A DNA stretch of 64,000 nucleotides from positions 1,180,001 through 1,244,000 of the forward strand of contig NZ_CP015217.1 of NCBI RefSeq assembly GCF_001729245.1, in the 5' to 3' direction. This document shows positions 22,227-35,245 of the stretch, piece by piece. A program made the position numbers and the translations under genes. Below the pieces are notes generated by a model, which did no database searches, was not told the origin of the DNA, and saw only the letters and a list, made by a program, of their open reading frames with translations. The stretch comes from Leptospira tipperaryensis (lineage in GTDB: Bacteria > Spirochaetota > Leptospiria > Leptospirales > Leptospiraceae). Numbering within the stretch: the stretch's first letter is position 1; each line of letters opens with the position of its first letter.

Positions 22227-22705
22227 GTTGATTCGAAAAAACAATGTAGGAACTCTCACAAAGGTTGCTTCGAAAAACGATGTAGGAACTCTCACAAAGG
22301 TTGTTTCGAAAAACGATGTGGGAACTCTCACAAAAGTTGATTCGAAAAAACAATGTGGGAACTCTCACAAAGGTTGTTTCGAAAAAACAATGTGGGAACT
22401 CTCACAAAGGTTGCTTCGAAAAAACAATGTGGGAACTCTCACAAAGGTTGCTTCGAAAAAACAATGTGGGAACTCTCACAAAGGTTGCTTCGAAAAAACA
22501 ATGTGGGAACTCTCACAAAGGTTGCTTCGAAAAAACAATGTGGGAACTCTCACAAAGGTTGTTTCGAAAAAACGATGTAGGAACTCTCACAAAGGTTGTT
22601 TCGAAAAAACGATGTAGGAACTCTCACAAAGGTTGTTTCGAAAAAACGATGTAGGAACTCTCACAAAGGTTGTTTCGAAAAAACGATGTAGGAACTCTCA
22701 CAAAA
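22227..22705 (+). repeat. 37-bp tandem repeat array, 13 copies
   Basis: Thirteen head-to-tail copies of a 36-37 bp unit. Each has TTCGAAAAAACAATGT, then GGGAACTCTCACAAAG, then GTTGC. Variants are GTAGG/GTGGG, ACAATG/ACGATG and GTTGC/GTTGT/GTTGA. Units of one type cluster together: ACAATG-GGG in the middle, ACGATG-TAGG at the right end. That is a sign of unit-by-unit duplication. Each unit contains a GTAGGAACTC-type motif also found dispersed elsewhere. Since 37 is not a multiple of three and no unit has a stop in any forward frame, all three plus frames are open. No ribosome site is present, so this is not regarded as coding. Confidence 0.95.
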
Positions 22706-22778
22706 AAGAATTCTATCAAATTGTCCTACGAAACACAAAACAAGGATATACAAGTTGAACCAAGGAGCTGGAAATCTT

Positions 22779-23510
22779 ATGAAAAAAAATATCTGGATTC
22801 TATTATTCTCATTACAGATCGGATGTGCGAGCACCGGTTATGACCGCGGCCCCTTACCGGAAGTCAATCCGAATAAAATCGTAATCGATTCCGAGGAAAT
22901 CAAACACTATCTTTCTCTCAAACCTCAGCTTCGTCTTCCGTTTCGTGTGGGCGTTTATTTTTTGGATCCGGAAGGATCCAATTACAGAATCGATGCAAAG
23001 AATAAATCCGCAATTCTTACGAGCGAAGAAAATTTAAAAGCTGAGAAAATCGTATCACAGATGTTTCTTATTTCCGCTTCGGTCTATGACTTGGATTCCG
23101 AAAGAGAGGAGAGCCGTTTTAAAAATTATTATCCGAACAGAACAAGAACCTTGGATGGAATCAAAAAAATTAGAATTCTCGCGTCTCGTTACGGTGCGGA
23201 TGCGGTTTTAGTCATCAAGTCGACCCCGCGTTACGAACAAAAACCGAATATCTTAAGTTTACTCTACGCGACGATTCTCGGAATTTGGATCGTCCCGGGC
23301 TCGCATGGAGAATCTACTTTTACTTTCGAAGGAACACTTTGGGACGTAAGAAACGAATATCTTTATCTCACGACGGAATCGGAAGCCTCTTCATCCTCGA
23401 CAAGACCGTACGGATGGATCGACGAATACTCGATCGTCGCCGAAAGCAAAGAGAAGGCGATTCGGGAATTTTCCGACGAACTTTTGAAACGTTTTAAGAG
23501 TATGAAATAA
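22779..23510 (+). CDS. Lipoprotein, resembling rhombotarget lipoproteins
   Basis: A 243-residue protein starting MKKNIWILLFSLQIGC, with a clear lipobox (LQIGC, Cys16). The ATG at 22779 follows AAGGAG; a TTG eight codons earlier would spoil the signal peptide. The middle reads ASRYGADAVLVIKS, then ATILGIWIVPGSHGEST and a WDV...YLYLTTE block. This pattern recalls lipoproteins that sit beside membrane proteases of the rhomboid or CPBP type. The next gene, one base away, is such a protease, so a substrate-protease or partner relation is plausible but unproven. Upstream lies the 37-bp repeat array. Confidence 0.75.
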   Translation: MKKNIWILLFSLQIGCASTGYDRGPLPEVNPNKIVIDSEEIKHYLSLKPQLRLPFRVGVYFLDPEGSNYRIDAKNKSAILTSEENLKAEKIVSQMFLISASVYDLDSEREESRFKNYYPNRTRTLDGIKKIRILASRYGADAVLVIKSTPRYEQKPNILSLLYATILGIWIVPGSHGESTFTFEGTLWDVRNEYLYLTTESEASSSSTRPYGWIDEYSIVAESKEKAIREFSDELLKRFKSMK

Positions 23511-23511
23511 A

Positions 23512-24438
23512 TTGAAAAAGCTCCTCGGGTATATTTACGAATATTTTCGCGAAGACATTCGATACGGCCATTTTGTCTTTTCAATTCTTTTCGTATTCGT
23601 TTGTCTGTTATTGAACTATACGTTTCAGATCCGGCCTACGTTTACAAAAATGTGGAAAGGGACGTTTGCGATTTATGTGTTTCACTTTTTCTTTTATGGT
23701 CTGTCTTTGTTCGCCGGTTTCGGTTCCTATATGTTCGCCTACAAACGAGGTGATCTATTAAGAAGAAAAGAATTTCTTTTGCTAGTTTTTTCTATTTGGA
23801 TGACTTTGATTTTTATCAGTTCGGTTCGTTTCGAAGATCTGAACCTATTCGGTTTTTTGCCTGAAGAATTACGGTATCTTTCTCTTCTTTGTTTGAACTA
23901 TGGAATCAACTCCTTTATTTATTTAATACTTCCCTTTGTTTACTATCTAATCAAAAAACCGGAAGTATCTCTGGGATTGAATACAAAGACCGATTTTATG
24001 CCTTATTGGATTCTTTTGCTCTTGATGATGCCGATTGTCTTTTTTGCATCCGGCTCCGCCGTTTTTTTAAAAGTATATCCTCGGTATTACGACACGGCTG
24101 CCTCTCAATTCTTAGGAATTTCACCTTACTGGACCTTCAGCCTATTTGAGATTTTCTATCTGACCAACTTCATCGCACTCGAATTATTTTTCAGAGGATT
24201 TATGATTTATCCTTTGGTGAAATATTTAGGAAAGGGTTCGATACTTCCCATGGCGATGACGTATTGTTTTTTACATTTCAATAAACCGTTTGGAGAGGCC
24301 TTCGGCTCTTTTTTCGGAGGATGGATTCTCGGAATTCTATCCTATCGAAGCGGATCCATTCTGGGTGGTATCATAGTTCATTTGGGCGTGGCGGCTACTA
24401 TGGAAGTTCTGGCTCATTTCGCAAGAGGGACTTTCTGA
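23512..24438 (+). CDS. CPBP-family intramembrane protease-like protein
   Basis: A 308-residue polytopic membrane protein (about eight segments). The C-terminal third matches the CPBP/Abi (CAAX protease) domain. LELFFRGFMIYPLVKYLG carries the ExxxR motif, though the first Glu of the usual EE pair is Leu here. FLHFNKP supplies the second-motif His and GGIIVHLGVA the last His. The change at the EE pair leaves activity uncertain. It starts with TTG directly after the lipoprotein gene stop, so both are cotranscribed. Confidence 0.8.
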   Translation: MKKLLGYIYEYFREDIRYGHFVFSILFVFVCLLLNYTFQIRPTFTKMWKGTFAIYVFHFFFYGLSLFAGFGSYMFAYKRGDLLRRKEFLLLVFSIWMTLIFISSVRFEDLNLFGFLPEELRYLSLLCLNYGINSFIYLILPFVYYLIKKPEVSLGLNTKTDFMPYWILLLLMMPIVFFASGSAVFLKVYPRYYDTAASQFLGISPYWTFSLFEIFYLTNFIALELFFRGFMIYPLVKYLGKGSILPMAMTYCFLHFNKPFGEAFGSFFGGWILGILSYRSGSILGGIIVHLGVAATMEVLAHFARGTF

Positions 24439-24484
24439 TCCGAAAAAAACCGGAGAAGGACTTTTTGTTCAAAAGAAAATCTGA

Positions 24485-24504
24485 ATTTTAGAATATTCTA
24501 AAAT
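24485..24504. repeat. Perfect 20-bp palindrome
   Basis: ATTTTAGAAT followed directly by its reverse complement, with no spacer, just after the CPBP protease gene. AT-rich, no T-run in either direction, so a protein-binding site or cruciform rather than a terminator. No copy with both arms was noticed elsewhere. Confidence 0.5.
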
Positions 24505-24533
24505 ATCCGGAGCTTCCTCTGCATTTTTAAAAT

Positions 24534-24875
24534 GTAGGAACTCGCACAGAAAATTAGAATTTTTTAATTTATTCCTCTTAGATTCTTGAAGTAGGTGATT
24601 TTCTAAAATGTAGGAACTCATACTTTTTCGGGAGTCAAGGACCGATTTGAATTCTTACGGAATCCTCCATGAGACTTAATTTGTAGGAACTCACACGAGA
24701 AATTAGGATTTTATAATGGTTCCCCGTAGATTCTTGAAGTAGGTGATTTGCTAAAATGTAGGAACTCATACTTTTTCGGGTGTCAAGGACCGGTTTGAAT
24801 TCTTACAGAATTTCCTATGAGACTTAATTTGTAGGAACTCACACGAGAAATTAGGATTTTATAATACGCGATTCT
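24534..24875 (+). repeat. About 149-bp tandem repeat, two copies and a partial third
   Basis: Copies begin with GTAGGAACTC at 24534, 24683 and 24831 (spacing 149 and 148). Each carries the landmarks AAATTAG.ATTTTATAAT, TAGATTCTTGAAGTAGGTGATT, a second GTAGGAACTCATACTTTTTCGGG and GTCAAGGACCG. Copies differ by scattered substitutions, so the duplication is not recent. The third copy stops after about 45 bases, near the end of the next gene. It is a higher-order duplication of the same GTAGGAACTC family seen at 22227-22705. No gene in this stretch. Confidence 0.85.
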
Positions 24876-24897
24876 TGTTGAAACTCCAAAAAAACTT

Positions 24898-26514
24898 TCA
24901 GTAGATTTCGATCGCGTAACCGCCCGTAGCTCCGACCCCGGTGAATGCGGGAGTGTTAAAGCTCAGGTTTCCGCTCGAGTCGATAATCCTATACATGTAG
25001 ACGATGTTCCCCGAAGATTCGGTCGAATAGGCGTATTTTCCGCTCGGGTCCACGACGAAGTTTCTGGTGCCGAGACTTGGTGTGAGGGGACCTCCGACCG
25101 GGGTGAGAAGACCTGTTATCGGATCTAACAAGCCGATGCTTACGTTTGTTGTCGCCGAGGCGTTGTTTGCGACGTAGGCGATTCTTCCCTTCGGATCGAA
25201 GTGAATGCTCCAAGGCGCAGTGTTCGTGCTGAAAGCTCCGGCTAACGTGAGTACACCGAGGGAATCCATTTGAAAAATACTGACCGTATTTCCGGTATTA
25301 TTAGCCCAATAGAGAAATCGACCCGAAGGATCCATGTTGATACCGGCTGGATTTATACTTCCCGGTGTAATCGAAATCGCATTCAATAATCCTGAAGAAT
25401 CGATCGAGTAACTATTCACGTTTCCGCTTGTATACAAAGTTGCGAACGCGTATTTACCGGTCGGATCGATCGTAATGTCTCTTGGATTTCCGAGCGCCAA
25501 TATCTGAGATACCGTGTTTGGAGTGAGGGCTCCGGTGAGAGGATCGATTCTATATTCATAAATAACGTTCGTGGGATTCGCCGCGGTTGCGAATGCAAAA
25601 TTTCCGGATGGATGGATTTTGAAACTTGTCACATCCGCCGCCCCAATCGCATTGATTAAGGTTAAGTTTCCTGTCGTTGAGTCGATCGAATAGTAATAGA
25701 TCGATCCGGATCCCTGATTGGCGCAGTAAAGAAATTTTCCGGAAGGATGGACCGCCAAAGAAATGGGACTTGAGGCGGCTGCGATCGTTGCCGGTGTGTT
25801 GTTGATCAGAACACCGGTTGCCGGATCGATCGTAAACATCCAGATATCGCCCGTCGTCGCATTGGTAACGTAGGCCCAAGAGCCGTTTGTAAAAAATCCG
25901 GTCTCCGAAGTGTAGACGTTAGCCATACTTTCTCCGGAAGAATTGAGAACGTCCGTTGTAACTCTTATCTTATAGTTGACGCCTCCGCCGAGGATCTTTG
26001 ACGGAACGATTTGAATTTTGGGATTTGTGATAAAGTTGATGGATCCGCCGATACAAGAAGCAAAATTATCCGAACTGATTTGGATGGAGCCGGAACAAAC
26101 CCCCGCGCTTGACTGAACGGTTAAACTACTGGCGTCCATCAATTCGCTGAACGAAAATTGAATTACGGATCCCCTTACAACCGAGGAAGCTCCTTCCACA
26201 GGACTCGTGTCGATCACCTTTAGATTGGCGCTGACCTTTCTTCCAAGTCCGCAGGTAGCGGTCTTATCATTGAGAGCCGCTTTGATCATAAAAATCGTAT
26301 TGAAGTCCTTGTTAAAAGGATCACAAGTGTTTTGATACGGTAACGGATCACAGTCTATCAGGAATAAAAAAAGAAAAAGAAAACAAGAATAAAAAAGGAA
26401 GAATGAAATAGAGGAAGAATTCTTTTTTCGAAATCCTTTTTTTGTAAACAAGGACGCTCGCTTTCGAACGGGTTCGAGTCGGTCTTTGAAACTCGGACAA
26501 TAATTTTTTTCCAT
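24898..26514 (-). CDS. Beta-propeller (lactonase-like) surface lipoprotein with Ig-like domain
   Basis: A 538-residue protein. After a basic region comes a hydrophobic run ending FLIDC, a plausible lipobox. Next is a Big_5 type Ig-like domain (SPVEGASSVVRGSVIQFSFSELMD), then about seven repeats of the pattern P-S/T-G-K/R-F-xY/F-x-A/Y, with SID..TG.L between them. That is the seven-bladed propeller of the 6-phosphogluconolactonase/YncE type. Such leptospiral proteins are surface or periplasmic, probably binding rather than enzymatic. The 50-residue stretch before the signal core is unusually long. An internal TTG (giving FTKKGFRKKNSS...) may be the true start. Confidence 0.82.
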   Translation of the reverse strand: MEKNYCPSFKDRLEPVRKRASLFTKKGFRKKNSSSISFFLFYSCFLFLFLFLIDCDPLPYQNTCDPFNKDFNTIFMIKAALNDKTATCGLGRKVSANLKVIDTSPVEGASSVVRGSVIQFSFSELMDASSLTVQSSAGVCSGSIQISSDNFASCIGGSINFITNPKIQIVPSKILGGGVNYKIRVTTDVLNSSGESMANVYTSETGFFTNGSWAYVTNATTGDIWMFTIDPATGVLINNTPATIAAASSPISLAVHPSGKFLYCANQGSGSIYYYSIDSTTGNLTLINAIGAADVTSFKIHPSGNFAFATAANPTNVIYEYRIDPLTGALTPNTVSQILALGNPRDITIDPTGKYAFATLYTSGNVNSYSIDSSGLLNAISITPGSINPAGINMDPSGRFLYWANNTGNTVSIFQMDSLGVLTLAGAFSTNTAPWSIHFDPKGRIAYVANNASATTNVSIGLLDPITGLLTPVGGPLTPSLGTRNFVVDPSGKYAYSTESSGNIVYMYRIIDSSGNLSFNTPAFTGVGATGGYAIEIY

Positions 26515-26757
26515 CCTTCAAGCCTTAAAATTGAAAAACACGCTGTCAAGAGGATCGGGCTTTTTCGAACCGAATGAAAAATTGTAACTTATAAATGAAG
26601 TATCGATAGAAAATTAGGAAATCCTAATTTGTTTTTAAACTACCGATTGTTTTGTCTGTGGTTGATATTTTGTTACAAAGGTTCGGATAAGAATTCAGTT
26701 TTGTTTATCGACTTGGACTTTCGAAGACGTCGGATTCTTCCGAAATTGTATCTCGAA

Positions 26758-26772
26758 CGGACTTTAAGTCCG
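26758..26772. repeat. Dispersed palindrome CGGACTTTAAGTCCG (copy 3)
   Basis: Third copy of the 15-base palindrome, within the 500-bp gap between the propeller lipoprotein gene and the next gene on the plus strand. It is preceded by CTCGAA and followed by ATTGCAA. No other feature was found in 26515-27010. Confidence 0.6.
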
Positions 26773-27010
26773 ATTGCAACCTTTTTTCGATAAAATTTTT
26801 GTCGGAACAAATCGGAGGATTTAACTTTCGAAATCTTCGAAGAAGTCTTTCTAAAAATCCCAGTTTCATAAGGATTCACTTTGGATTCGAAAACCCGAAC
26901 TCTAAAATCAAATCCATCGTTGGAAAAGAAGTGGAAGGCGAGACGGAAACGTTTCCATCTTTCAAGAAAGTTGAATGACTAAAAAGAAAGAGAATGAAAT
27001 CTAATCACTC

Positions 27011-28072
27011 GTGGCGTCGTTCTTTCAACATGTTCTCTTTTTTTTGTTTCTCTTGGGGAACCTTTCTTTGTTTTCACAAACGGATTCATTACTTCGAGGT
27101 TCCTGGTATGAGGATCAGGAAAAGAAGGAAGAGGTCCTTTACAATCGAGTGATGAAACTCTTTCGACCGAACTCCCATTTTGTATGGAAGACGGATCTCC
27201 ACGGAAGGAACTACAGATTCTACAAAGACGGAAGAGTGGAGTTTCTCATCGATCGCGATTACAAAGAAGTTTTTCCGGACGTCTCCGAACTTGACGTTCA
27301 CAGAAGCGAAGCCGTCGCGTTGGCGGAACACGGAGAACCGTATTCTGCAATTCGTTTATTAAAAGGAATCGGACTTTGTTATCGGATTCAGTTCGGAAAA
27401 CTAGTTCCCGAAGGATATCAAACTGCGACGGAAGAATTGAGTCGAATGACGAAACACATGGCTCATAAAAATAAGGAAGTTTCCGATCTCACGGATCCTT
27501 ACGGATGTTCCAAAAAGAATATTCTAAAAATTGAAAGCGCTCCCTTTCGTTTTTCATTGGAAACAACCGCGGATTGGAAACACTACTTTCCCGAACTCGA
27601 ATCTCCCGAGAGCGGAGTAGAGGAGGATCATCTCTGGAAGGTTCGCCGATTTTATAAAACCTTACCTACCGATCTCAATCTAGAAGAATGGGAAAAGGTT
27701 TATCAGTCCCAGTCTCAAAAATTTCTCCAATACAAACCGGATCGAATTTTATTTACGATCGGATTGTCTTATCATCCGGTCGCCGCGGTATATACTTCTA
27801 AGAATTACTTTCAACTCTGGGATCTCAAACGTGGAATCAATCCCCGAACGATCAAGGAAATGAACTTTCGAAGAAAAAAAGAAGAGGACGCCTATGTATC
27901 CCGCTTTAACTGGATTCATCCGGATGGAAGACAAGTTCCTATGGTGGTTTTGGAAAAATATTATTTACGGGAGAATCGAGGACTTCTGTTTTCGGTCTCC
28001 GGTCCGGAAAAACAGATCGACCAGGTCAGGCAACACTGGTTACAATTGAACCAAAAGTTAACCGTAGAATGA
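27011..28072 (+). CDS. Exported protein of unknown function
   Basis: A 353-residue protein with an N-terminal hydrophobic signal (FFLFLLGNLSLFSQ, cleavage probably after FSQ), so periplasmic or outer-membrane associated. Not recognised as a family. It contains SWYEDQEKKEE, then YRFYKDGRVEFLIDRDY early, and a charged C-terminal half. In-frame upstream sequence is closed by a TAA at 27002, so the GTG at 27011 is the earliest start; it lacks a clear ribosome site. The following membrane-protein gene starts five bases after it, suggesting a two-gene unit. Confidence 0.75.
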   Translation: MASFFQHVLFFLFLLGNLSLFSQTDSLLRGSWYEDQEKKEEVLYNRVMKLFRPNSHFVWKTDLHGRNYRFYKDGRVEFLIDRDYKEVFPDVSELDVHRSEAVALAEHGEPYSAIRLLKGIGLCYRIQFGKLVPEGYQTATEELSRMTKHMAHKNKEVSDLTDPYGCSKKNILKIESAPFRFSLETTADWKHYFPELESPESGVEEDHLWKVRRFYKTLPTDLNLEEWEKVYQSQSQKFLQYKPDRILFTIGLSYHPVAAVYTSKNYFQLWDLKRGINPRTIKEMNFRRKKEEDAYVSRFNWIHPDGRQVPMVVLEKYYLRENRGLLFSVSGPEKQIDQVRQHWLQLNQKLTVE

Positions 28073-28076
28073 AGAT

Positions 28077-28913
28077 ATGATTTTAGCTTTGGTAAAATCC
28101 GGAGATCGAACTCCACAGCCTCCTGGCCCTCCTTCACAAAATTCTCACTGGAAACTTCTTTTCGTGGGCTTTTGTCTCGTGGACGGAATGGCTCTTCTTT
28201 TTATTCCACTGGGAATCTACGGATCCGTTTTGGTCACCGCGGCCTTGCTTCTTTTTCTCTTTCTTCCGCTTCTTTTTCTCGTAATCCGTTTGAGTTCCCG
28301 TTTTGGAAATTTATTGTATGTCGCATTATTTTTGAGTCTTCTTTCGGCGGGAGTTTCCTCGCTTTATATCAGTCATAGCATAGGATTCTTCTTGGGAATT
28401 CCTATGGGAAAAAATACGGACCTGATCGAGAACACGGAACTCGGTAACGATCGAATTCTTGTTTTCCGTGGTGTGAAAATTCTTACCAACTATGTCTCTT
28501 CTAGATCCGGGAAAACCGGAAAGGGTAAAATATCGTCTAAGCCGACGAAGACGATTTACTTTCACGTAGCTCCTCTCGTTTCCACGAGTTGGAAAGAGGG
28601 AGATCCGATCCATGTCTGGGTAGCTTGTGAAAGAATGGAACTTCCGAACTGCCAATGGGGGGATTCCGTCTTCTTTTGGGGGGAAAATCTCAAGAATCAT
28701 TCCTTATACACCTACTATAAACTCGCAGTGCAAGAAGCAGGTAAGATCTATAAGTTTCCGATTGGAGACCGTCCAACCATCTTTCGCCCCATAGCCGACC
28801 CGGAAAAAAAGCTGGTTCGAGCGGGACTTTACGGGCTTTCGGGGCTTTTCTTCCTAAATTATTCCTGGTTTGTCTGCATATTTCTGGGTAAATTCTTCGG
28901 AAAAGGGAAATAA
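28077..28913 (+). CDS. Membrane protein of unknown function
   Basis: A 278-residue protein with three clustered transmembrane segments (about 28-48, 49-70, 78-115), a soluble middle domain of about 140 residues (NDRILVFRGVKIL ... YYKLAVQEAGK), and one C-terminal segment (LYGLSGLFFLNYSWFVCIFLG). This layout resembles stress-type E3-ligase-like GIDE proteins only in topology; no catalytic motif was found. It follows the exported protein by four bases. Function not assigned. Confidence 0.75.
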   Translation: MILALVKSGDRTPQPPGPPSQNSHWKLLFVGFCLVDGMALLFIPLGIYGSVLVTAALLLFLFLPLLFLVIRLSSRFGNLLYVALFLSLLSAGVSSLYISHSIGFFLGIPMGKNTDLIENTELGNDRILVFRGVKILTNYVSSRSGKTGKGKISSKPTKTIYFHVAPLVSTSWKEGDPIHVWVACERMELPNCQWGDSVFFWGENLKNHSLYTYYKLAVQEAGKIYKFPIGDRPTIFRPIADPEKKLVRAGLYGLSGLFFLNYSWFVCIFLGKFFGKGK

Positions 28914-28942
28914 TACGGGAAGAAAAAAATCTTCAATTCCCT

Positions 28943-28994
<52 letters not shown>

Positions 28995-29176
28995 AGAGAC
29001 GGGTAGTAGAATCAGATTTTCCCTTTCTTCCGTGATACCTTTGAAAGAATTCAAAGAATGGAATATAAAGGCGATTCGGATCCTCGTGATGGCTCGGCGC
29101 TTCTCTTTCCTTTACGGATCGTGAAGCAGTTAAAAGAATCGGACCTAAGTCTCTAAACGATTTTTTATTTTCGTAT

Positions 29177-30888
<1,712 letters not shown>

Positions 30889-30898
30889 GACTTTCATC

Positions 30899-30930
30899 AA
30901 CGGGATGCTCTAAAATCCCGTTTCTTCCTC
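30899..30930 (+). terminator. Terminator of the flaA operon
   Basis: AACGGGAT (30899-30906) pairs perfectly with ATCCCGTT (30915-30922), with an 8-base loop, followed by a pyrimidine-rich TTTCTTCCTCTC. It starts ten bases after the flaA1 stop. Confidence 0.7.
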
Positions 30931-31055
30931 TCGGCACGGTCAAAACGACGGCTTTGCCGGGAAATCCTCCTCTCTTTAAATTCTGGTTTACGGATAAGCC
31001 AACTTAGCTATAATTGATAAATACAGGGCTGTCAGAGAGGAATTTTACCCCAAAC

Positions 31056-33877
<2,822 letters not shown>

Positions 33878-33901
33878 AATATTCAAATTTTTGAATGTGA
33901 A

Positions 33902-33938
33902 AATCCCGAATTGCCTGTGCGATTCGGGATTTTTTTTG
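33902..33938 (+). terminator. Terminator after greA
   Basis: AATCCCGAAT (33902-33911) and ATTCGGGATT (33922-33931) form a perfect 10-bp stem with a 10-base loop, followed by eight T in a row. Strong rho-independent terminator separating the core gene from the accessory tail region. Confidence 0.9.
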
Positions 33939-33975
33939 CCCTTAACCTTGGGCGCGTTTTTATCAGTTTTTAAGT

Positions 33976-34227
33976 CTATGCCGATTTGGAATCGTATTCA
34001 TTTTTTTCTCTTTCTCGATTTGCGTTTAGAATTTCGTTCGGAAGAAGATGTCTCTGAATATAGAGCGATAATTCTTCTGCGTTAAGTTTTTGTATCAACG
34101 GATCTGGAATTTTTTCCCAACATCGATCAAACGTCGTGATCGCATTTAAACCCTTTTCTTTGAGACTTCCAACTTGATCACAGAGAAATCGAATTCGGAT
34201 TCGATCTCGTTTTGTTGTGTTCGCCAT
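33976..34227 (-). CDS. Small protein of unknown function at the edge of the tail module
   Basis: An 83-residue basic protein (MANTTKRDRIRIRFLCD...). The ATG at 34227 is preceded by AGGAGCAAGAAAG, a good ribosome site, which supports it as real. The KRDRIRIRFLCDQVG opening and the size would fit a DNA-binding or toxin-antitoxin type protein, but no family is recognised. It is divergent from the helix-turn-helix gene at 34424, so the pair could share a control region. Confidence 0.55.
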   Translation of the reverse strand: MANTTKRDRIRIRFLCDQVGSLKEKGLNAITTFDRCWEKIPDPLIQKLNAEELSLYIQRHLLPNEILNANREREKNEYDSKSA

Positions 34228-34423
34228 TCTTTCTTGCTCCTGATGTGATCTCTTTTCTTCTGAGGATCTATATTAACCGACACCCCTGACAAAAAACTTG
34301 GTTGCAGATTTTTTTTCTAAAACGTGGTCCCTTTTGTATTTAGAGTTTCTCTGAAATTTAGTTCAAAAACTTTGAATATACGTTCGGACTTGACAAAATC
34401 GAATTCATTCTTTCGTTAGGGTC

Positions 34424-34786
34424 ATGCTTCAGAAAAGGGAAAACAAAGATCAAAACATTTCTCAGGAAAATAAAACAAAGACGATTACGGGTTATGCTCA
34501 AGATGGGTCCCTTTATAAAACCTCTTTGAATCAGAATTTGAAATCCGGTAGAACGTATCAAGGTCTTCCTTCGGATCCGGCGGTCCCAAAAGATCCAAAA
34601 GACACGATGACTCCGAAAGAGGTGGCCGCTCTTTTAAAAAGGACCATCCGAAGAGTCGGCGATTACAGAAGAGAAGGTTTGCTCGGTAAGTTTTGGAGAC
34701 TCCGAGACGGAAGCGTCTTGTATTCCAGAATCGGCGTGGAAGAATTTTTTAGAAATCATTTCGTGGAAGTCGAAGAGGATCTATAG
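34424..34786 (+). CDS. Helix-turn-helix (MerR/excisionase-like) DNA-binding protein
   Basis: A 120-residue protein. The first 60 residues are polar and probably disordered. The C-terminal 60 read TPKEVAALLKRTIRRVGDYRREGLLGKFWRLRDGSVLYSRIGVEEFF, a winged helix of the excisionase/MerR N-terminal type with the typical R.GLLG...R.GS wing. A TTGACA lies at 34390-34395. Placed between the greA terminator and the tail genes, it is the only candidate regulator of the tail module; no integrase accompanies it. The ATG has only a weak AGGG ahead. Confidence 0.7.
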   Translation: MLQKRENKDQNISQENKTKTITGYAQDGSLYKTSLNQNLKSGRTYQGLPSDPAVPKDPKDTMTPKEVAALLKRTIRRVGDYRREGLLGKFWRLRDGSVLYSRIGVEEFFRNHFVEVEEDL

Positions 34787-34980
34787 ATCTTTTTTCTCTT
34801 TGTCTTTTATCAAAAGATATCCTTTCAGAGGTTTGGTTTTTTGATTCCTTCGCCAAGCCTTGACTAACAAAATAAGAACTTCCTTCTTGCGATCTGTTTT
34901 ATTTTAGAATTTGTTCTCAATACTTTCGATTCTTCTTTTTTAAATGTCATTATAAATTATTAATATTCCTATATGATTTA

Positions 34981-35005
34981 TTGAGGCTGGAATTGTTAGC
35001 CTCAA
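34981..35005. promoter_or_regulatory. Inverted repeat upstream of the tail operon
   Basis: TTGAGGCT (34981-34988) and AGCCTCAA (34998-35005) are perfect arms around nine bases, 240 bp before the first tail gene. Possible operator or leader hairpin. The rest of 34787-35245 is AT-rich and shows no gene. Confidence 0.4.
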
Positions 35006-35245
35006 CTGATTTATATCTATTAGTTCTCTTATTCTTTCTTTTCGCATCTTATCCGAATTCTATTTTAAGAATTCTCAAATTTTAAATTACGATATCTCGT
35101 TCGTATCTGGGACCGATAGGAAATTTCGTCCGATTGCGTTCATTTCAGACGTAGAATTTCAATCTTATCCGTTGTAAACTCACCGCAGTGAATGGGAGAA
35201 ATCCGATTTGGATGTTCCTCCTCACCAAGGAAGTATTCGTATTTT

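Noticed and set aside
22222..22654. Open frames of up to 131 residues with repeated NNVGTLTKVASKK-like units across the 37-bp array
   Set aside because: All three plus-strand frames are open because the unit is 37 bp without stops. There is no ribosome site, and the text is a mere translation of the repeat.
22227..22705. CRISPR array
   Set aside because: The 37-bp units are contiguous with no unique spacers, and no cas gene is present.
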